64,000 nt of DNA from Magnaporthiopsis rhizophila (Eukaryota > Ascomycota > Sordariomycetes > Magnaporthales > Magnaporthaceae): the NCBI GenBank assembly GCA_003049465.1, contig PYSS01000004.1:62001-126000 (forward strand), written 5' to 3'. Within the stretch, counting starts at the first letter, position 1. Each line of letters opens with the position of its first letter. Below are positions 20,868 to 32,399 of this stretch, piece by piece. Both the position numbers and the translations under genes were made by a program. The notes beneath the pieces were generated by a model that saw only the letters and a program-made list of their open reading frames with translations, was not told the origin of the DNA and made no database searches.

Positions 20868-23800
20868 AACCCGAGCCCGCCGCCCTCCCAGCCGCCGCCG
20901 CCGCCGCACCACGCCCGCCAGCTTTGCCCGCCAGGACTCCCGTCGACGATTCACCCAGCCCGCCGCCAGCCGCGCAACCGGCCTCGCCCCCTGAGTCCAG
21001 TAGCCCGGCCGGCCCGGCCGCGGCACTGGCTGGCGTTCTGGCTGCCCGGTCTGCGTCTGCGTCTGCGCCCGCTCCGGCGACGAGGACTCGTCCCACGGTC
21101 GCCGTGCCTCCAAGGCCGCAGTACACATCGGACGGCACCGATGACGAGGATTCCCCGCCACTGCCGGCCAGGCCGCGGGAGCAGTCGGCACGCTCGATAG
21201 ACGAGACGTCGATGCAGTCGCCGCCCCTACCCCAGAGGGGCTCATCGGTCCGGCGCGACGACGACTACGATCGGCCGCACGGAATGCCCGTGACGTCGCC
21301 CGGCGGCTTCCGCATGTACAACATCAACGAGATGGTGTCGGTGATGGGCAAGAAGAAGAAGATGCCGACGACTCTGGGCATCAACCTCAAGACGGGCACG
21401 ATCCTGATCGCGCCGGAGCGGGCCCAGGATGGCCCCTCGCGCGAGTGGACGGCCGAAAAGATGACGCACTACTCGCGCGAGGGCAAGCATGTCTTCCTCG
21501 AGCTCGTGCGCCCCAGCAACAGCGTCGACTTCCACGCGGGCGCCAAGGACACGGCCGAGGAGATCGTGGCCGTCCTGGGCGAGCTCTCGGGCGCCGTCAA
21601 GGCCGAGGGCCTTCGCGAGGTCATCATGGCCGGAGCGTCGCCGGAGAAGCGCAGGGGCAAGGTTCTCTACGACTTCATGGCCCAAGGAGACGACGAGGTC
21701 ACCGTCGCGGTGGACGACGAGGTCGTGATCATCGACGACAGCAAGAGCGAGGACTGGTGGATGGTGAGGCGGGTCAAGAACGGCAAGGAGGGCGTCGTGC
21801 CCAGCAGCTACATCGAGGTAATAAGCGTGTTACCAACGAGACCGGCCGGGGCCGCCTCGACTTCGGGCATCAACGCGGGGAAGTCCACGGTGGCGCAGAA
21901 CCGGCTAGAAGAGGAGCGCCTGACCAAGGAGGCCGTCCGCGCGGCGATGAAGGACGAGTCAAGACGGCATTCAGAGGTAGGGCCTGGAGTGCGCTTGCCC
22001 GAGCGACGCAGCAGCCTGTTGGCTGGAGATAGGAGCAGCTCTAGTAACATTGGCCGTCAACAACAGCGAAGCAGCAGCAAGAGAGAAAACGGCCGGGGAG
22101 AGTCCTCGAGCGCCCGTCCCGGGGGCAAGTCGAGTAGGTTTCTCCTTTCTCCCTCTTCGCTCTCTCTTCCCACCACTGCCGCAGGCACAAAAAACCAGCT
22201 GGGCTGACGGGCTCGTTTGCCAACCCACCCTTCCCGCACTTGCACAGAGCCGGACATGTCCAAGGTAAGGACGTGGACGGACCGGTCAAAATCGTTCAGC
22301 GTCGAGGCGCAGTACCTAGGCCTCAAAGAGGGTAAGATCAACCTCCACAAGCTGAACGGCGTCAAGATTGCCGTGCCTATTGCGAAAATGTCGGTCGAGG
22401 ACCTGGAGTACGTCGAGCGGGTCGAGGGCATCTCACTGGAAGAGGACAAGCCTCTGTCCAACGTCAAGAAGAACATCGAGGCCGGCCGCCTCTCGCCGGC
22501 ACTGACGGGCGCGGGCAAGCTAGGTGCATCCATCGAGCCCAAAAAGGAATACGACTGGTTCCCATTCTTCTTGGGCTGCGACATTGCCCCCGGCCTCTGC
22601 GAGCGCTACGCCCAGGCCTTCACCAAGGACTCGATAGACGAGAGCGTGCTGCCCGACGTGGACGCCAGCATCCTGCGCAACCTCGGCCTACGGGAAGGGG
22701 ACATAATCAAGGTGATGCGCTTCCTGGACGGCAAGTACGGCCGGAACCGCAAGAAGGGCGACGAGGGCGACGGCGAAAGCCCCGGTGGCCTGTTCTCGGG
22801 TCCCGGCGGGGCCCTGAGGAACAACACCAGGCGCGGCCGGCCAGCGCCCGCGACGACGATAAGCGATGTTGTCGACCCCAAGGCTTTCGCCCCAGGGGCT
22901 ACAGGATCCAGCGCGGCCGACGGCAAGGCTTCCGCAGCGGCCCCCGTCATGACGCCCGCATCAGCGACTGGAACCACGGCCAGCGGGTTCGACGACGATG
23001 CCTGGGACGTGAAGCCGTCGACGAAGCAGCCAACACCCGAGCCGGCAGCCGCACCGCGTCAAGAGCCGCAGCCAACACCCGCGGCCAGCGCTCCCGCCCC
23101 TGCTCCTGCCCCTGCCCCTGCCCCTGCTCCCGCTCCCAAACCGCTCATAGCCGCCCCAACCGGCGCCATGCAGGAGCTGTCTTTGCTCAGCCAGCCCCTG
23201 CAGCCGGAGAGGACAGCTGCCCCTCCTGTTCAGACTCCGATCCAAACGGTCCAGGCGGTCCCGGCGCCGCAACAGCCCGTCACACAACCTCAACCCCAAG
23301 GGGCTACACCCTCGTTCTTTTCGACGCTTGCCCAGCAGCCTACTGGCATGCCCGCGCCGGCTCTCAATGGCCAGCAGCAGCAACAGCAGCAGCAGCAGTC
23401 TTTTGCCCGAGCACGGCCTATCGCACCACAATACACCCAGGGTCAAGGAGCGCTGTTGCCCCCGCCCCAGCCCGCCAGGCCGCTCTCGGCACCCCAGTCG
23501 GCTCAGCCTAGCGCCTTTACACCGCCCCCGTTAATGCCGCAGATGACGGGCCACGTGGCGCCCCCTGGGCAGAGCCTGAACGAGATCAACCAAGCCAGGT
23601 TACAACAGCAGTACGCCCAGCAACTGCAGCAACAGCAACAGCAAATGGCCATGGCTCCCATGCAAGGCTTCCAGCCCCAGCCCACAGGGCAGCCAGGGCT
23701 CGTGCCGTTCCAGACGGGCATGCAGCAGCAGCAGCAGCAGCCGCAGCCGCAGCAGGGCTTCCAGTTCATGCAGCAGCAGCCCACAGGCATGAACATGAAC

Positions 23801-24244
23801 GGTTTGTCACCTCAGCAGCAGCAGCCTCAGTTCGCGCCCCTACCGATGCAGGTGACGGGCTTCCCTGGCGGGTTCAACCAGCCGCGGCCGCAGCAGCAGC
23901 AGCAACAACAACAACCACCGCCGTTCGGCATGCCTGGAGCTGGTGGCATCAACAACTATCTGCCCGCGGCGATGGAGCCGCAGAGGACAGGGATGCCGCC
24001 GCAGCAGCAGCAGCAACCGTCTCTACAGCCGCTGCAGCCTCAGGCCACGGGCCTGCACTTCACGCACGGGTTTGGAAACGCCGGCATGGCGGCGGCAGCG
24101 CCACCCTTGCAGCCGCAGCCCACGGGGCCGGCGCCTCCGGTGCGGTTCGGTGTACAGCCCGAGGCCAACAAGCTCGCGCCGCAACCCACGGGGCGTCGGG
24201 CCAACCTCTCGGCCGCAACGCCACAAAACCCTTTTGGATTCTAA
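20348..24244 (+). CDS. sla1: Actin cytoskeleton/endocytosis scaffold SLA1
   Basis: Exons 20348-20545, 20657-22133 and 22248-24244, 1223 aa. Domain order matches yeast Sla1. SH3-1 is at about 5-66 (ALYDYTPQSEGELALVEGD) and SH3-2 at about 73-126 (ALYDYTRQSDEELTFPEDA). A Pro/Ala linker and a PH/EVH1-like region (about 280-395) precede SH3-3 at about 400-458 (VLYDFMAQGDDEVTVAVDD). The SHD1 NPFxD-binding domain is at about 563-620 (TWTDRSKSFSVEAQYLGLK), and a SAM-like SHD2 at about 658-725 (WFPFFLGCDIAPGLCERYA). A Gln/Pro-rich tail carries repeated QxTG motifs, and the last residues are NPFGF, an EH-domain ligand. It links cargo and clathrin adaptors to Las17/WASP and Pan1/End3 at endocytic patches. 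Splice junctions are in phase with no stops. Confidence 0.96.
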
Positions 24245-24887
24245 CCCGATTTACCAGGAGAGACAGGCAGGGAACTTACTTGGGTGTGTCGTGTTTTGTG
24301 TCTAGCAGCGAGCCGAGTCGGGAGTGGGGAAGAAGGGGAGATCTCTCTCTCTGTCTCTCTCTCTCTCGTGGGCGGCTGGCTCTCAGTGCCGCGGGGTGCC
24401 ACCACATATGTCGAGTTTCGGGACAGTAGATACCCGCCAGGTTTTCGCCACGCAAAAGCAAAATCAAAGCAAATCGATGTATTTCGCCCGGCCTGCCTGG
24501 TAGCAATCTTCTTCCTGAACCCACCCCAGCCCGGCCATTCCCCATGATGTGAACAAGGCTCCACGACGGCTGCGTCGTGTCTGCTACCAGGGAGGACCGT
24601 GACAAGAAGGTTCAGTTTGCCGGATTTGGTGGCGAGGATGGACTAGGCTGGACTGGACCAGACTTGGGATTGGACGGGTGGGTGAGTGAACAAGGTCATG
24701 AGGTGGTTTGGCGAACCACGTCCGAGGGAGAGAGAGGCCAGGCTGATCGGCTATTGGCGGGAGGACTAACTATCTTTCCACGATGTTGTCGACTGGCTTT
24801 GAGGCATCCCATCCCTCCCGCATCAGTCAGCCGTACAAGCCCTTTTGAGGCCGGTCATGTCAAGGTGGTTGGTTGGCTTGTTGGGCT

Positions 24888-24889
<2 letters not shown>

Positions 24890-24928
<39 letters not shown>
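24890..24928 (+). repeat. 39-base poly-T tract
   Basis: Uninterrupted T run, the longest homopolymer in the window. It lies about 650 bases past the stop of sla1, so it is unlikely to be a poly-A signal. Confidence 0.95.
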
Positions 24929-24929
<1 letters not shown>

Positions 24930-26360
24930 TGTCGGCACCCGGGCTTGCCTCGACTCGCTGCTGGCTCAATGTCACTCATGACACCTCCGTCTTGAGTTTT
25001 TGCGCTTTTCTGCCGAAAAGGGACATCCATCCCCCACCGCCGCCCCGTCTTTCCCTGATGCTTCCATACACGACGGCGCCCCAAGTGGTTAAACCTTCCT
25101 CCCTCTTTCATCCTGTTTGAATCTATTTATATTGTTTTATCGTCATTGCCTGTCCCCACCCCACCCATCATTTTTCGATCAGACTCTTTGGGGAAGGAAG
25201 TGTTGCTGAGCCGAGTGGAACCTGTGGGTGGCTATGGTTGGACATTTACCATATACACATGTAGTTATTCCTTCATATATCTCTATCCTGTTTGATATTT
25301 CATCTATCCGCGCCTGCTTCTCCTTGCTGCCATGCTCTCGTACATCTCATTCTCGGCAAGGAGCACCGGGAGCATCTGTGATACGCATTAGCACAGATCT
25401 ACGTATGTGCAGTTTAAGATACATAGGTACAAACAAATATAGAAAAAAAGGTTCGTCCTGTACCGTCTTTGCATGTGCCGCTGCGTTCCCAAAGATCCGA
25501 TTGGTCCGTTCACGCAGATGTCAAAACAAAAACGCTACCCCTGAGCCTAGGTCCGCCAGACAGCGAGCGGTGGTCCGGGACGGGCCATGGGGATCTGCAG
25601 GGACGCTCCGGAGTTAGAAGGAGGAGGGAGCTCAGAGTTGCTGGGCATCCACCCACCAAACGCTACCCTCCTAAATACATGGTTTAACCCATGTGCCTGC
25701 CTATCCCTCTTTCTTCTGCACACGTCCATCCGATGTGGTCGTTCGATCGAGATGGCGACTTGCGCAGCGGCCCTTCATCGGCAGGTTTTTTTCCGACTCG
25801 GACGGAGCCCCTGCTTACATAGGTAGATACGCCGATCCCCTCCGTCGATCCCACACCGTCATCGATGCCGTTACCCAGTCCAGGCCGCCAGCATGCTCCA
25901 TGATGGGGAAACGAAAAAACAAGACGACATGGGACGAATCACGCCCAGCACCACTGATTGGCACGAGCCTGTTTTTTCGGCCTGAATTCCCGAGAGGCTT
26001 TTTTCTCTTTTTTTTGTCCTCGTTTCGCCTCATACCTAAACGGACGAAAAACAAGAGACGTTGGCCAACAACCAGGGAACAGGGTCCTGTCACCCACCGC
26101 AGAGAAGCATCTCGTGACGAACCAGAGGTGGGACGGCTGGGCTGGAGTTTTGAATCGTATCTTTCAACTCCAGTGTCGCTATCTCGGCATCTTGTGTTGG
26201 GCCATTTACATCCAAAGCTCCCCTCGAGTTCTTTAAATCTGGCCCGTTCGATAAACTCATTTCATCGCAAGGTTAGAGTCACGGGGCAGGGGCCACCTAC
26301 CTGCTACTCCCTCGGATCTCGGGTGCGGACTGAGACATGAGTAGAAAACGGTACGTTGTC

Positions 26361-26370
26361 TATATATAAG
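26361..26370 (+). promoter_or_regulatory. TATA box of the Gly/Leu-rich secreted gene
   Basis: TATATATAAG about 205 bases before the ATG at 26575. A start site near 26395 would leave a leader of about 180 bases. TATA boxes mark inducible or strongly expressed fungal genes. Confidence 0.55.
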
Positions 26371-26574
26371 CACGGGCTGCCGTGCGCCGGGTGGTCATCC
26401 GCTCGGTGTTGGAATTGGACTTGCTGCAAGTCCTTTCGGGAACTTCGGGCCGTTAAGATCTCCAGTCGACACTCCGTTATTTCCAATCTTTTCCGAAGTG
26501 GCCGTTGTGCTACGCATAGCCAGCCACCAGTCCCTCCTTGGTTCTATTATCACTCGGTTCCGTATCCGTCCAGG

Positions 26575-27463
26575 ATGCACAAAAATACGGTTCTCGTGAG
26601 CGTGCTGGCCGCGCTCGTGGCCACCATCGCGGCGGCTCCAACGGCTAGGATCTCGAGCAAGACAACTGCCGGTTCCAAAGCGGGTGTCCACCAGATCAGG
26701 CAGTGAGTGCCTTACCTACCTATATATAATATCCGGCGCCGGTGCACCGGCTAGGTCCCCAAGGGCCGTCGCTGCGTGCCGGCCGGACCTAAACTCAAGG
26801 CCATGCTGACATGGAAATCCGACAAAAAGGATCGCAGCCCCAGGGGGTGACCACGACCACCTTGGTATCGGTAGCCTCCTCGGTGGGCTGGCAGCCGGCG
26901 GAGGAGCCCCGGCTGCTGGAGGCGCCGGAGCTGGAGGCGCCAGAGCTGGAGGCCTGGGAGGCCTCTTGGGCGGAGGTGGGGGCTTAAGGGCGGCAGATGA
27001 TGGCCAAGGCAAGGGCAAGAAGGGCAAGGGCAAGAAGGGTAAGGGCAAGGCAAAGGCGCTGAGGGCGAAGGGCAAGGCCAAGGCCCTGAAGGCCAAGGGC
27101 CTCAGCGGCCTCTTGGGTGGTGCGGGTGGTGCTGGTGGCTTAGGGGCTCTTCTCGGTGGTGGAGGCGCTGGTGGCTTAGGAGCTCTTCTCGGTGCGGGAG
27201 GCGCCGGTGGCAACCCGCTGGCAGGCCTTCTCGGCGCTGCAGGAGGAGGTGCTGGTGGTAACCCACTAGCAGGCCTTCTCGGCGGTGCGGGAGGTGGTGG
27301 TAACCCGCTGGCTGGTCTTCTTGGAGCCGCAGGAGGCGGCGGTGGCAACCCACTGGGAGGTCTTGGAGGTCTTCTCGGAGCACTAGGCAAGAGAGATCTT
27401 GCTGATGCTGTCGGCGAACATGTGGTAGGCGACGAGGAGAAGAAGACCGAGTCTGATGACTAG
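26575..27463 (+). CDS. Secreted Gly/Leu repeat protein with Lys-rich segment
   Basis: Exons 26575-26702 and 26830-27463, about 253 aa. The first exon encodes a signal peptide (MHKNTVLVSVLAALVATIAA). The intron has GTGAGT and a CTGAC branch but an AAG acceptor; only that acceptor keeps the downstream frame open. The mature protein has a Gly/Ala-rich segment and a strongly basic segment of alternating Lys-Gly and Ala-Lys (about residues 100-130). It then has tandem blocks built on GGNPLAGLLG and GGLGALLG, and finally an acidic tail after a dibasic site (LGKR, then DLADAVGEHV). The KR is a plausible Kex2 cleavage point. No known domain. It could be a structural wall or biofilm-like material, or a precursor of a basic peptide; neither is shown. 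Confidence is high for a gene, lower for the exact acceptor. Confidence 0.78.
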
Positions 27464-28018
27464 GCGAGATGTCTGGCTAGAGTTGTAGCACCTTTGTCGT
27501 CTTTTCCATACCGCTCTCTCATATTGCCCAGACAAGCACCAACACACCGTGTCTGTGCGTACGCCTCAGCCAACCGAATATCCAAAGAGAGAGCACAGCC
27601 ATCCTTTCTTCTCGTCCCAGTCCGGCTCCATGCTCACTCGACTGTGAGCGGCTACAGAGTCAGTGAACAGACATGCATACCGGACGGGTTCTAAAGACTA
27701 TTGGCGATGGGGATGAGCCTCCATGATGTGGCTCTCGTTTGCCGTGTAAGCACCAAGGCTCGGGCACAAGAGCACACGGGTGAGGGTACATTGCAGAAGA
27801 GATAACAGACAAATAAATAAGCAACGAGCATTATACACTTGATCTATAATCGCCACAATAACCCAAAAAGAGCCGGAAGACAAAAGATGCACAAGACGGG
27901 TGACAGGTACAGGAATCCAGGCCATATGGTGGTCGAAAGCAGTCTCTGCGCCACGCAGTTCCGGGCGGGGACGTGGCGCAGAGCATGGCAAAGACCGAAA
28001 GGCAGTTTCACAACTCGA
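27464..28018. other. Convergent intergenic region
   Basis: 3' flanks of the Gly/Leu-rich gene (plus) and the TLC-domain gene (minus). No gene seen. Confidence 0.65.
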
Positions 28019-29159
28019 CTACTGCATCTCGGCGAGGTCATCCTCGATGGCAGGCACCGAGTCTGCCAGGGGTCGCTTGCGGAGCTCTTCAACCTTCTGC
28101 TGCAAGCCCGTAGCAATGCCCTTGGGGGTGCCAGCTGCCACCTTTTCCTTGGCTTCTGGCGCATCCTTGGCCGGCTCGAAGCGTTTCTGGACGGCCTTGA
28201 TCATCTTGAAGAACCAGTAGACGTTGAGCATGTTGAGCGTGAGGTTGCTTGCCACGTAGAGAGCAGCAAGCCACATGGGGATCGGCCCAGCGTCCTGGGC
28301 GAACATCATGATGTCGTCACTGCCGTACGTGACAGAAGCGTTGTTGGTGGTCTGAGATGCCAGTGACACGGCCGGGCCCGAGTTCATGGCCTGCCACATA
28401 TCCCTGTAGACCATAACAGACTGGTAGTTGCCCCATACCAGACGACAGGTGAAGAAGACGGTGATGAGGCAAATGCCGTTGTACAGCTGGGCCCTGGTCC
28501 CCGTCATCCCCAGCTTATCGAAGAACCAGTGGACGTTCAGGAAGGGGGTCGACAGCTCGTAGAGGATGAAGGTGGTCGCGTAGTAGTTGAGGAACGGCCT
28601 CTGTAGGACGGCGTGTTAGCTCTGTCGGCAAGGTGCGTGGCTGCGGAGGCTAGACGGACAAGACGGGCACACTCACAAAGCCAAAGGAATACACAACCAA
28701 GGCGCTACTAGCGTGAGCCAGGAGCCCGAGGCCGAAGACGTCGAGGTGGATGACAGTAACGATGAGATCCCAGACAAAGTAGCCAGCGGCCAGGCCCTGG
28801 ATCATGCCGTGGGCGCCCGTGTAGCCCCAGACACGCTGCTCCCAGTCCATGTTCCAGCGCTCCTCGTCGGCGAACATGACCCAGACAGCCAGGACGTTGA
28901 TTAGACAACTCTGGACCATGGACACGACGTGGGCATCCCAGCTGACACGCTTGCCCCGATCGTGAAGGGGATAGTACTGTGGCCAGAGCTTCATCGAGAT
29001 CCATGGCGAGACGACGAGCTGGACGAAGGTGTAGAGGAGGGCGCCGGCAGTGACCTCATGGACGTGCAGCGGCAGCGTTGCGAACGAGAGCTTCTCGGCC
29101 AGGGGCTCGATGGCCCTGCTCAGGGCGGGGATTATCGGTATGGGAAACGGATCTCGCAT
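28019..29159 (-). CDS. TLC-domain (TRAM/LAG1/CLN8) membrane protein
   Basis: Exons 29159-28677 and 28600-28019, 354 aa; 76-nt intron (GTGAGT...CTACAG) in phase 0. Hydrophobic helices include ALLYTFVQLVVSPWIS, VVSMVQSCLINVLAVWVMF, GMIQGLAAGYFVWDLIVTVI and LLAHASSALVVYSFGF, then PFLNYYATTFILYELSTPFL and NGICLITVFFTCRLVWGNY, and a last helix before a Lys/Glu-rich cytosolic tail. This is the TLC layout of about seven spans. The HVHEVTAG, DLIVTVIHLD and YELSTPFLNVHWFF segments fall where the family has its conserved His/Asp/Asn positions. TLC proteins include ceramide synthases and lipid-handling proteins of the ER. The Lag1 catalytic His-His motif is not evident, so this is the CLN8/TMEM56-like branch, substrate unknown. 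Confidence 0.88.
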
Positions 29160-30366
29160 CTTTTCGGGCTAGGAATCCGGCTGGCCAGCTGCTGTTTGGA
29201 AGTTCCCTGAAGCACTGCTGCCAGCGAGGCTGGTGCTGTGTCGCCACCGAGGGGTTGTTCCCTCGAAAGAGCGGGACGTTACTTGGCTTGGTACGCGATC
29301 GGTGTTTGCGACAATAAGGGAGGCAGAAGCGGCTTTCGAGAGGGCTTTGGCAGTTATGGGGTTGGAGAAACCAGGGGAGGCTTGCGTCTCCAATGGCCCT
29401 GTGTTGTGTCCGTTGATTATGTGTGAAGCTAGAGTTGATTTGTGGTGACCTGGGCAGGGTCCAAAGTAAATTCATATATGGCCTCAAATCTGTCAAGCAC
29501 TGCTGCTTCCTGTCACAGGGGTCGTCCCACACGTCCACGGGCGCTAGCAAGTGCTTGGCGCACGCCACGGGACTGAACTGGAGCACGCTGAGCAAAGCAA
29601 CAGCTAGCAGTGACAGCCCCGTAGCCTTCGCTGCGGCCCCGCTTGTTGACCGCTGTGTTGGCCGCCCTGACCAAGGACCAACCTATGAGGACCGTGCTTG
29701 GACGGCCGGAGCTCAACGCAAAAAAACGGGCTGGGCCGGCACGAGACTGTCGCGGAACCTCGTGATAAGTACATCTGCCTGCTGTCTGCTGCTGCACCCG
29801 CCCGTCGCGCGAGATGCTGCCACGTGCAAGACATCATACCCTGCTGCCAGCCAGGCTGCCATCCCCAAGCGCGCCCTCCTTTCCGTCTGCCTAATTCAAT
29901 TCGGGGTGCAAGTGCGAGAATGGAAGCGATCTTGGCTTGGTCCCTGCAGGTACCTCCGACAACGCTACCACCTTTCTGGCAGGGTCCGAATTTTGTTGGG
30001 AATTTGGCTGGCAGCCTAGCCCTGCTTCCCCGCGCCGCCAGGCCACCCTAGCCCAGCCCTTTTTTCCCATTTCTTTTTTTCCGGCACTCTAGATTTTCTT
30101 ATCGCCTATCGGGCTGATCCACTGTCAGCCCCCTACCACCTGAGTGGGTGAGTGGGGCGCCAGCTGAACTAACTGAGTGATGGAAGAGGCCAGCGGGAGC
30201 CGCCTCTAGCAGCCTAACCAAAAGATCCCGCCATCATCACGTGTGCGCCTTCCTAGCTGTCTGACCCTTGATCATCACCACCCACGCCGGGGCGAGGAGA
30301 CAGACCAGCACGGTTGCTAAATTTGTGAGCAGGAACCAGGATGCGGCGGGCGTCCTGCTCGCAGAC
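29160..30366. other. Divergent promoter region
   Basis: Upstream of both the TLC-domain gene (minus) and cog8 (plus). Open frames of up to 198 codons here have no domain and no codon logic of a gene. Confidence 0.6.
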
Positions 30367-31707
30367 ATGGCCGACCTCCTCTACGACCTCCTCGTGTCGG
30401 CGGCCCCGGGCACCCCTGAGTCTGAGCCCGGCGTCACATCGCCGGCCCCGGTAGCCGACCAGGCGTCGCTTGAGTACCTCGCATCCCTGGCCGCCCAGCC
30501 CGTCTCGGCCCTGGACAGCACGGAACCACAGTCGCTGGCTCAGGCGTCCCACGGCCTCCTGCTGTCTCTGCAGAAGCTCTCCAAGCGGTCACACAAACCC
30601 ATCATCGAGTCTGCTACCCACCATGCCGCGCTCGACTCCACCCTGCCGGTCCTGGCGGCCGGCACCGCGGAGCTCCGCAGCGCTATCCCCAAGCTCGACA
30701 ACGAGGCCGTCCGCTTCTCTACCACCTACAACAAGGCAAGCGAGCACGAGCTCCTGGCCCGCAGGAGAAAGGCCCTGCTGCTGTCCAGAAACGTCGAGCG
30801 CCTGGTCGACGTGCTGGAGCTCCCGACTCTGCTCTCGTCGTCAATCTCGACCGCCCCAGTCAACTACTCGTCGGCCCTTGACCTCAATGGCCACATTCGT
30901 CGCCTCCACTCGCTGCACCCAGACTCGCCGCTTGTCTCGTCCGTGTCATCGCAAGCCGACGAGGCCATGCGCACCATGGCCTCAAATCTAATCCTCTCTC
31001 TGAAGGCGCCCAGCCTGAAGCTGGCCGCCTCCCTTCGCACCATTAGCTGGCTACGCAGGATCTTACCGGACATCAAGCCCGACCATGCCCACGACTCACA
31101 AGAGCGTGTCCTGGGTGCCCTGTTTCTAGTCTGCCGCCTGGCCATGCTGGTGACCATGCTTGAGGCCCTGTCGCCCCTGCGCGACCTCGCCGACCAGGAG
31201 AGGGCTAAGCAGAGGTCGTCTCTGCGAAACGGGGGCGCCTGGTCCGGCGGTCAGCAGACAGAGAAGTATCTCAAAAAGTACATTGAGATATTCAGGGAAC
31301 AGAGTTTCGCCATCGTGTCAATGTACAAAAGCATATTTCCCGAGGCCGAGCCTTCGTCCGTACCATCACAGCTACAAAAGCAGCAGCAGCAGCAGCAAGA
31401 CCCCCTCGAACCGCTACCGTCACCGCTAGCCACGTTCCCGCTGCATCTGGTGGACATGCTGCTGGAGACGCTGAGGGCTTATCTACCGGCGGTCAAGGAC
31501 CAGGGGTCACGCGATAGCCTCCTGACCCAGGTGTTATACTGTGCCGGTAGTCTGGGGCGACTGGGGGGCGACTTTGGCCTGTTTCTCGCCAGCCTCGATG
31601 TCGGCGGTGGGGCAGAAGAGGAGTGGGTGCAGGTTGTCAAGCGGCACCGACTCCTTGCCGGACGCCTGGAATCTATTGTCGGGGCTGGAGAGAAGGGCAT
31701 CAAATGA
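30367..31707 (+). CDS. cog8: Conserved oligomeric Golgi complex subunit 8
   Basis: Single exon, 446 aa from the ATG at 30367 (MADLLYDLL); the frame is open 33 codons further upstream, but that part lacks family character. Dor1/COG8 features are the N-terminal YLASLAAQPVSAL, the helical LSLQKLSKRSHKPIIES, RFSTTYNKASEHELLARRRK, NVERLVDVLELPTLL and LKLAASLRTISWLRRILPD. The segment RVLGALFLVCRLAMLVTMLE and the region around KYLKKYIEIFREQSFAIVSM also fit. A short poly-Gln lies before the C-terminal helices. COG8 belongs to lobe B of the COG tether, which captures retrograde vesicles at the Golgi. It is shorter than animal COG8, as usual for filamentous fungi. Confidence 0.92.
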   Translation: MADLLYDLLVSAAPGTPESEPGVTSPAPVADQASLEYLASLAAQPVSALDSTEPQSLAQASHGLLLSLQKLSKRSHKPIIESATHHAALDSTLPVLAAGTAELRSAIPKLDNEAVRFSTTYNKASEHELLARRRKALLLSRNVERLVDVLELPTLLSSSISTAPVNYSSALDLNGHIRRLHSLHPDSPLVSSVSSQADEAMRTMASNLILSLKAPSLKLAASLRTISWLRRILPDIKPDHAHDSQERVLGALFLVCRLAMLVTMLEALSPLRDLADQERAKQRSSLRNGGAWSGGQQTEKYLKKYIEIFREQSFAIVSMYKSIFPEAEPSSVPSQLQKQQQQQQDPLEPLPSPLATFPLHLVDMLLETLRAYLPAVKDQGSRDSLLTQVLYCAGSLGRLGGDFGLFLASLDVGGGAEEEWVQVVKRHRLLAGRLESIVGAGEKGIK

Positions 31708-32399
31708 ACATGTGCATGAGCCATAAAGTCACCTACCGAATACCACCTACGTAGCACCTATCCTATCCGTACAATGGGTACGTTCGTATCTTGTGTATTT
31801 GCCCCACGTCTAGCGCCGCTCAGGGGGTGTCCAGTCTGCCTCCCATCCGCCTGGCAGCTACATGTGTACCCCGCCATGTCCCATGTCCCCTCAACGCAGC
31901 ACTTCACTAACGAATTGAATAACAAAAGCGGCACTCATTCACACACAATGAAAGTACAACATCCAGTCAGCTGCGCCATTTTAGGCGCACAAGAGAATTC
32001 TTCTGGGGGTCTTTCGGGCCAATGCGGCTTCTTTTCTAGCGCTGGATTGCCCACTTATATCGAGTGCTGACTCCCCTTGGCTCCCGGACTTCCGAAGCTA
32101 GGAATGCCGTCATCGAGGGTAGCAGCTACCCATCTAACAACTTCTCGACCTCCCACCTTTACCATACCGCCCGTCGTTCTTCTGTTGTCCCTGCTGCGCT
32201 CGCGTCCTTCCTTGTCCCCAAATCGCAAAAGCGTGCCCGCGTCATGGCTGGCGTCGGTGTCGGGCCCTATTAAACGAAAAAACTCGGCCCAGCCCATCCC
32301 ACCCAAGGTCAAAATCACGCAGGGTTAGGCGGGCAAATCCTGAGACACCCAGTGACGATACCCTTCAAGCCACGGCTGCCTCCCCCCAAGCTCCTCGCC
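31708..32399. other. Intergenic region
   Basis: Between cog8 and the HEM25-like carrier, both on the plus strand. No gene. Confidence 0.65.

Larger units (their letters stand above)
24245..26574. other. Intergenic region with long T tract
   Basis: A 2.3-kb stretch holding CT repeats near 24340-24370, a 39-base T run and the promoter of the Gly/Leu-rich secreted gene. Frames such as 25693-26340 (215 codons) show no domain or signal peptide. Confidence 0.6.

Noticed and set aside
25693..26340. 215-codon plus-strand frame
   Set aside because: No domain, no signal peptide and it ends just before the TATA-box promoter of the secreted gene; judged intergenic.
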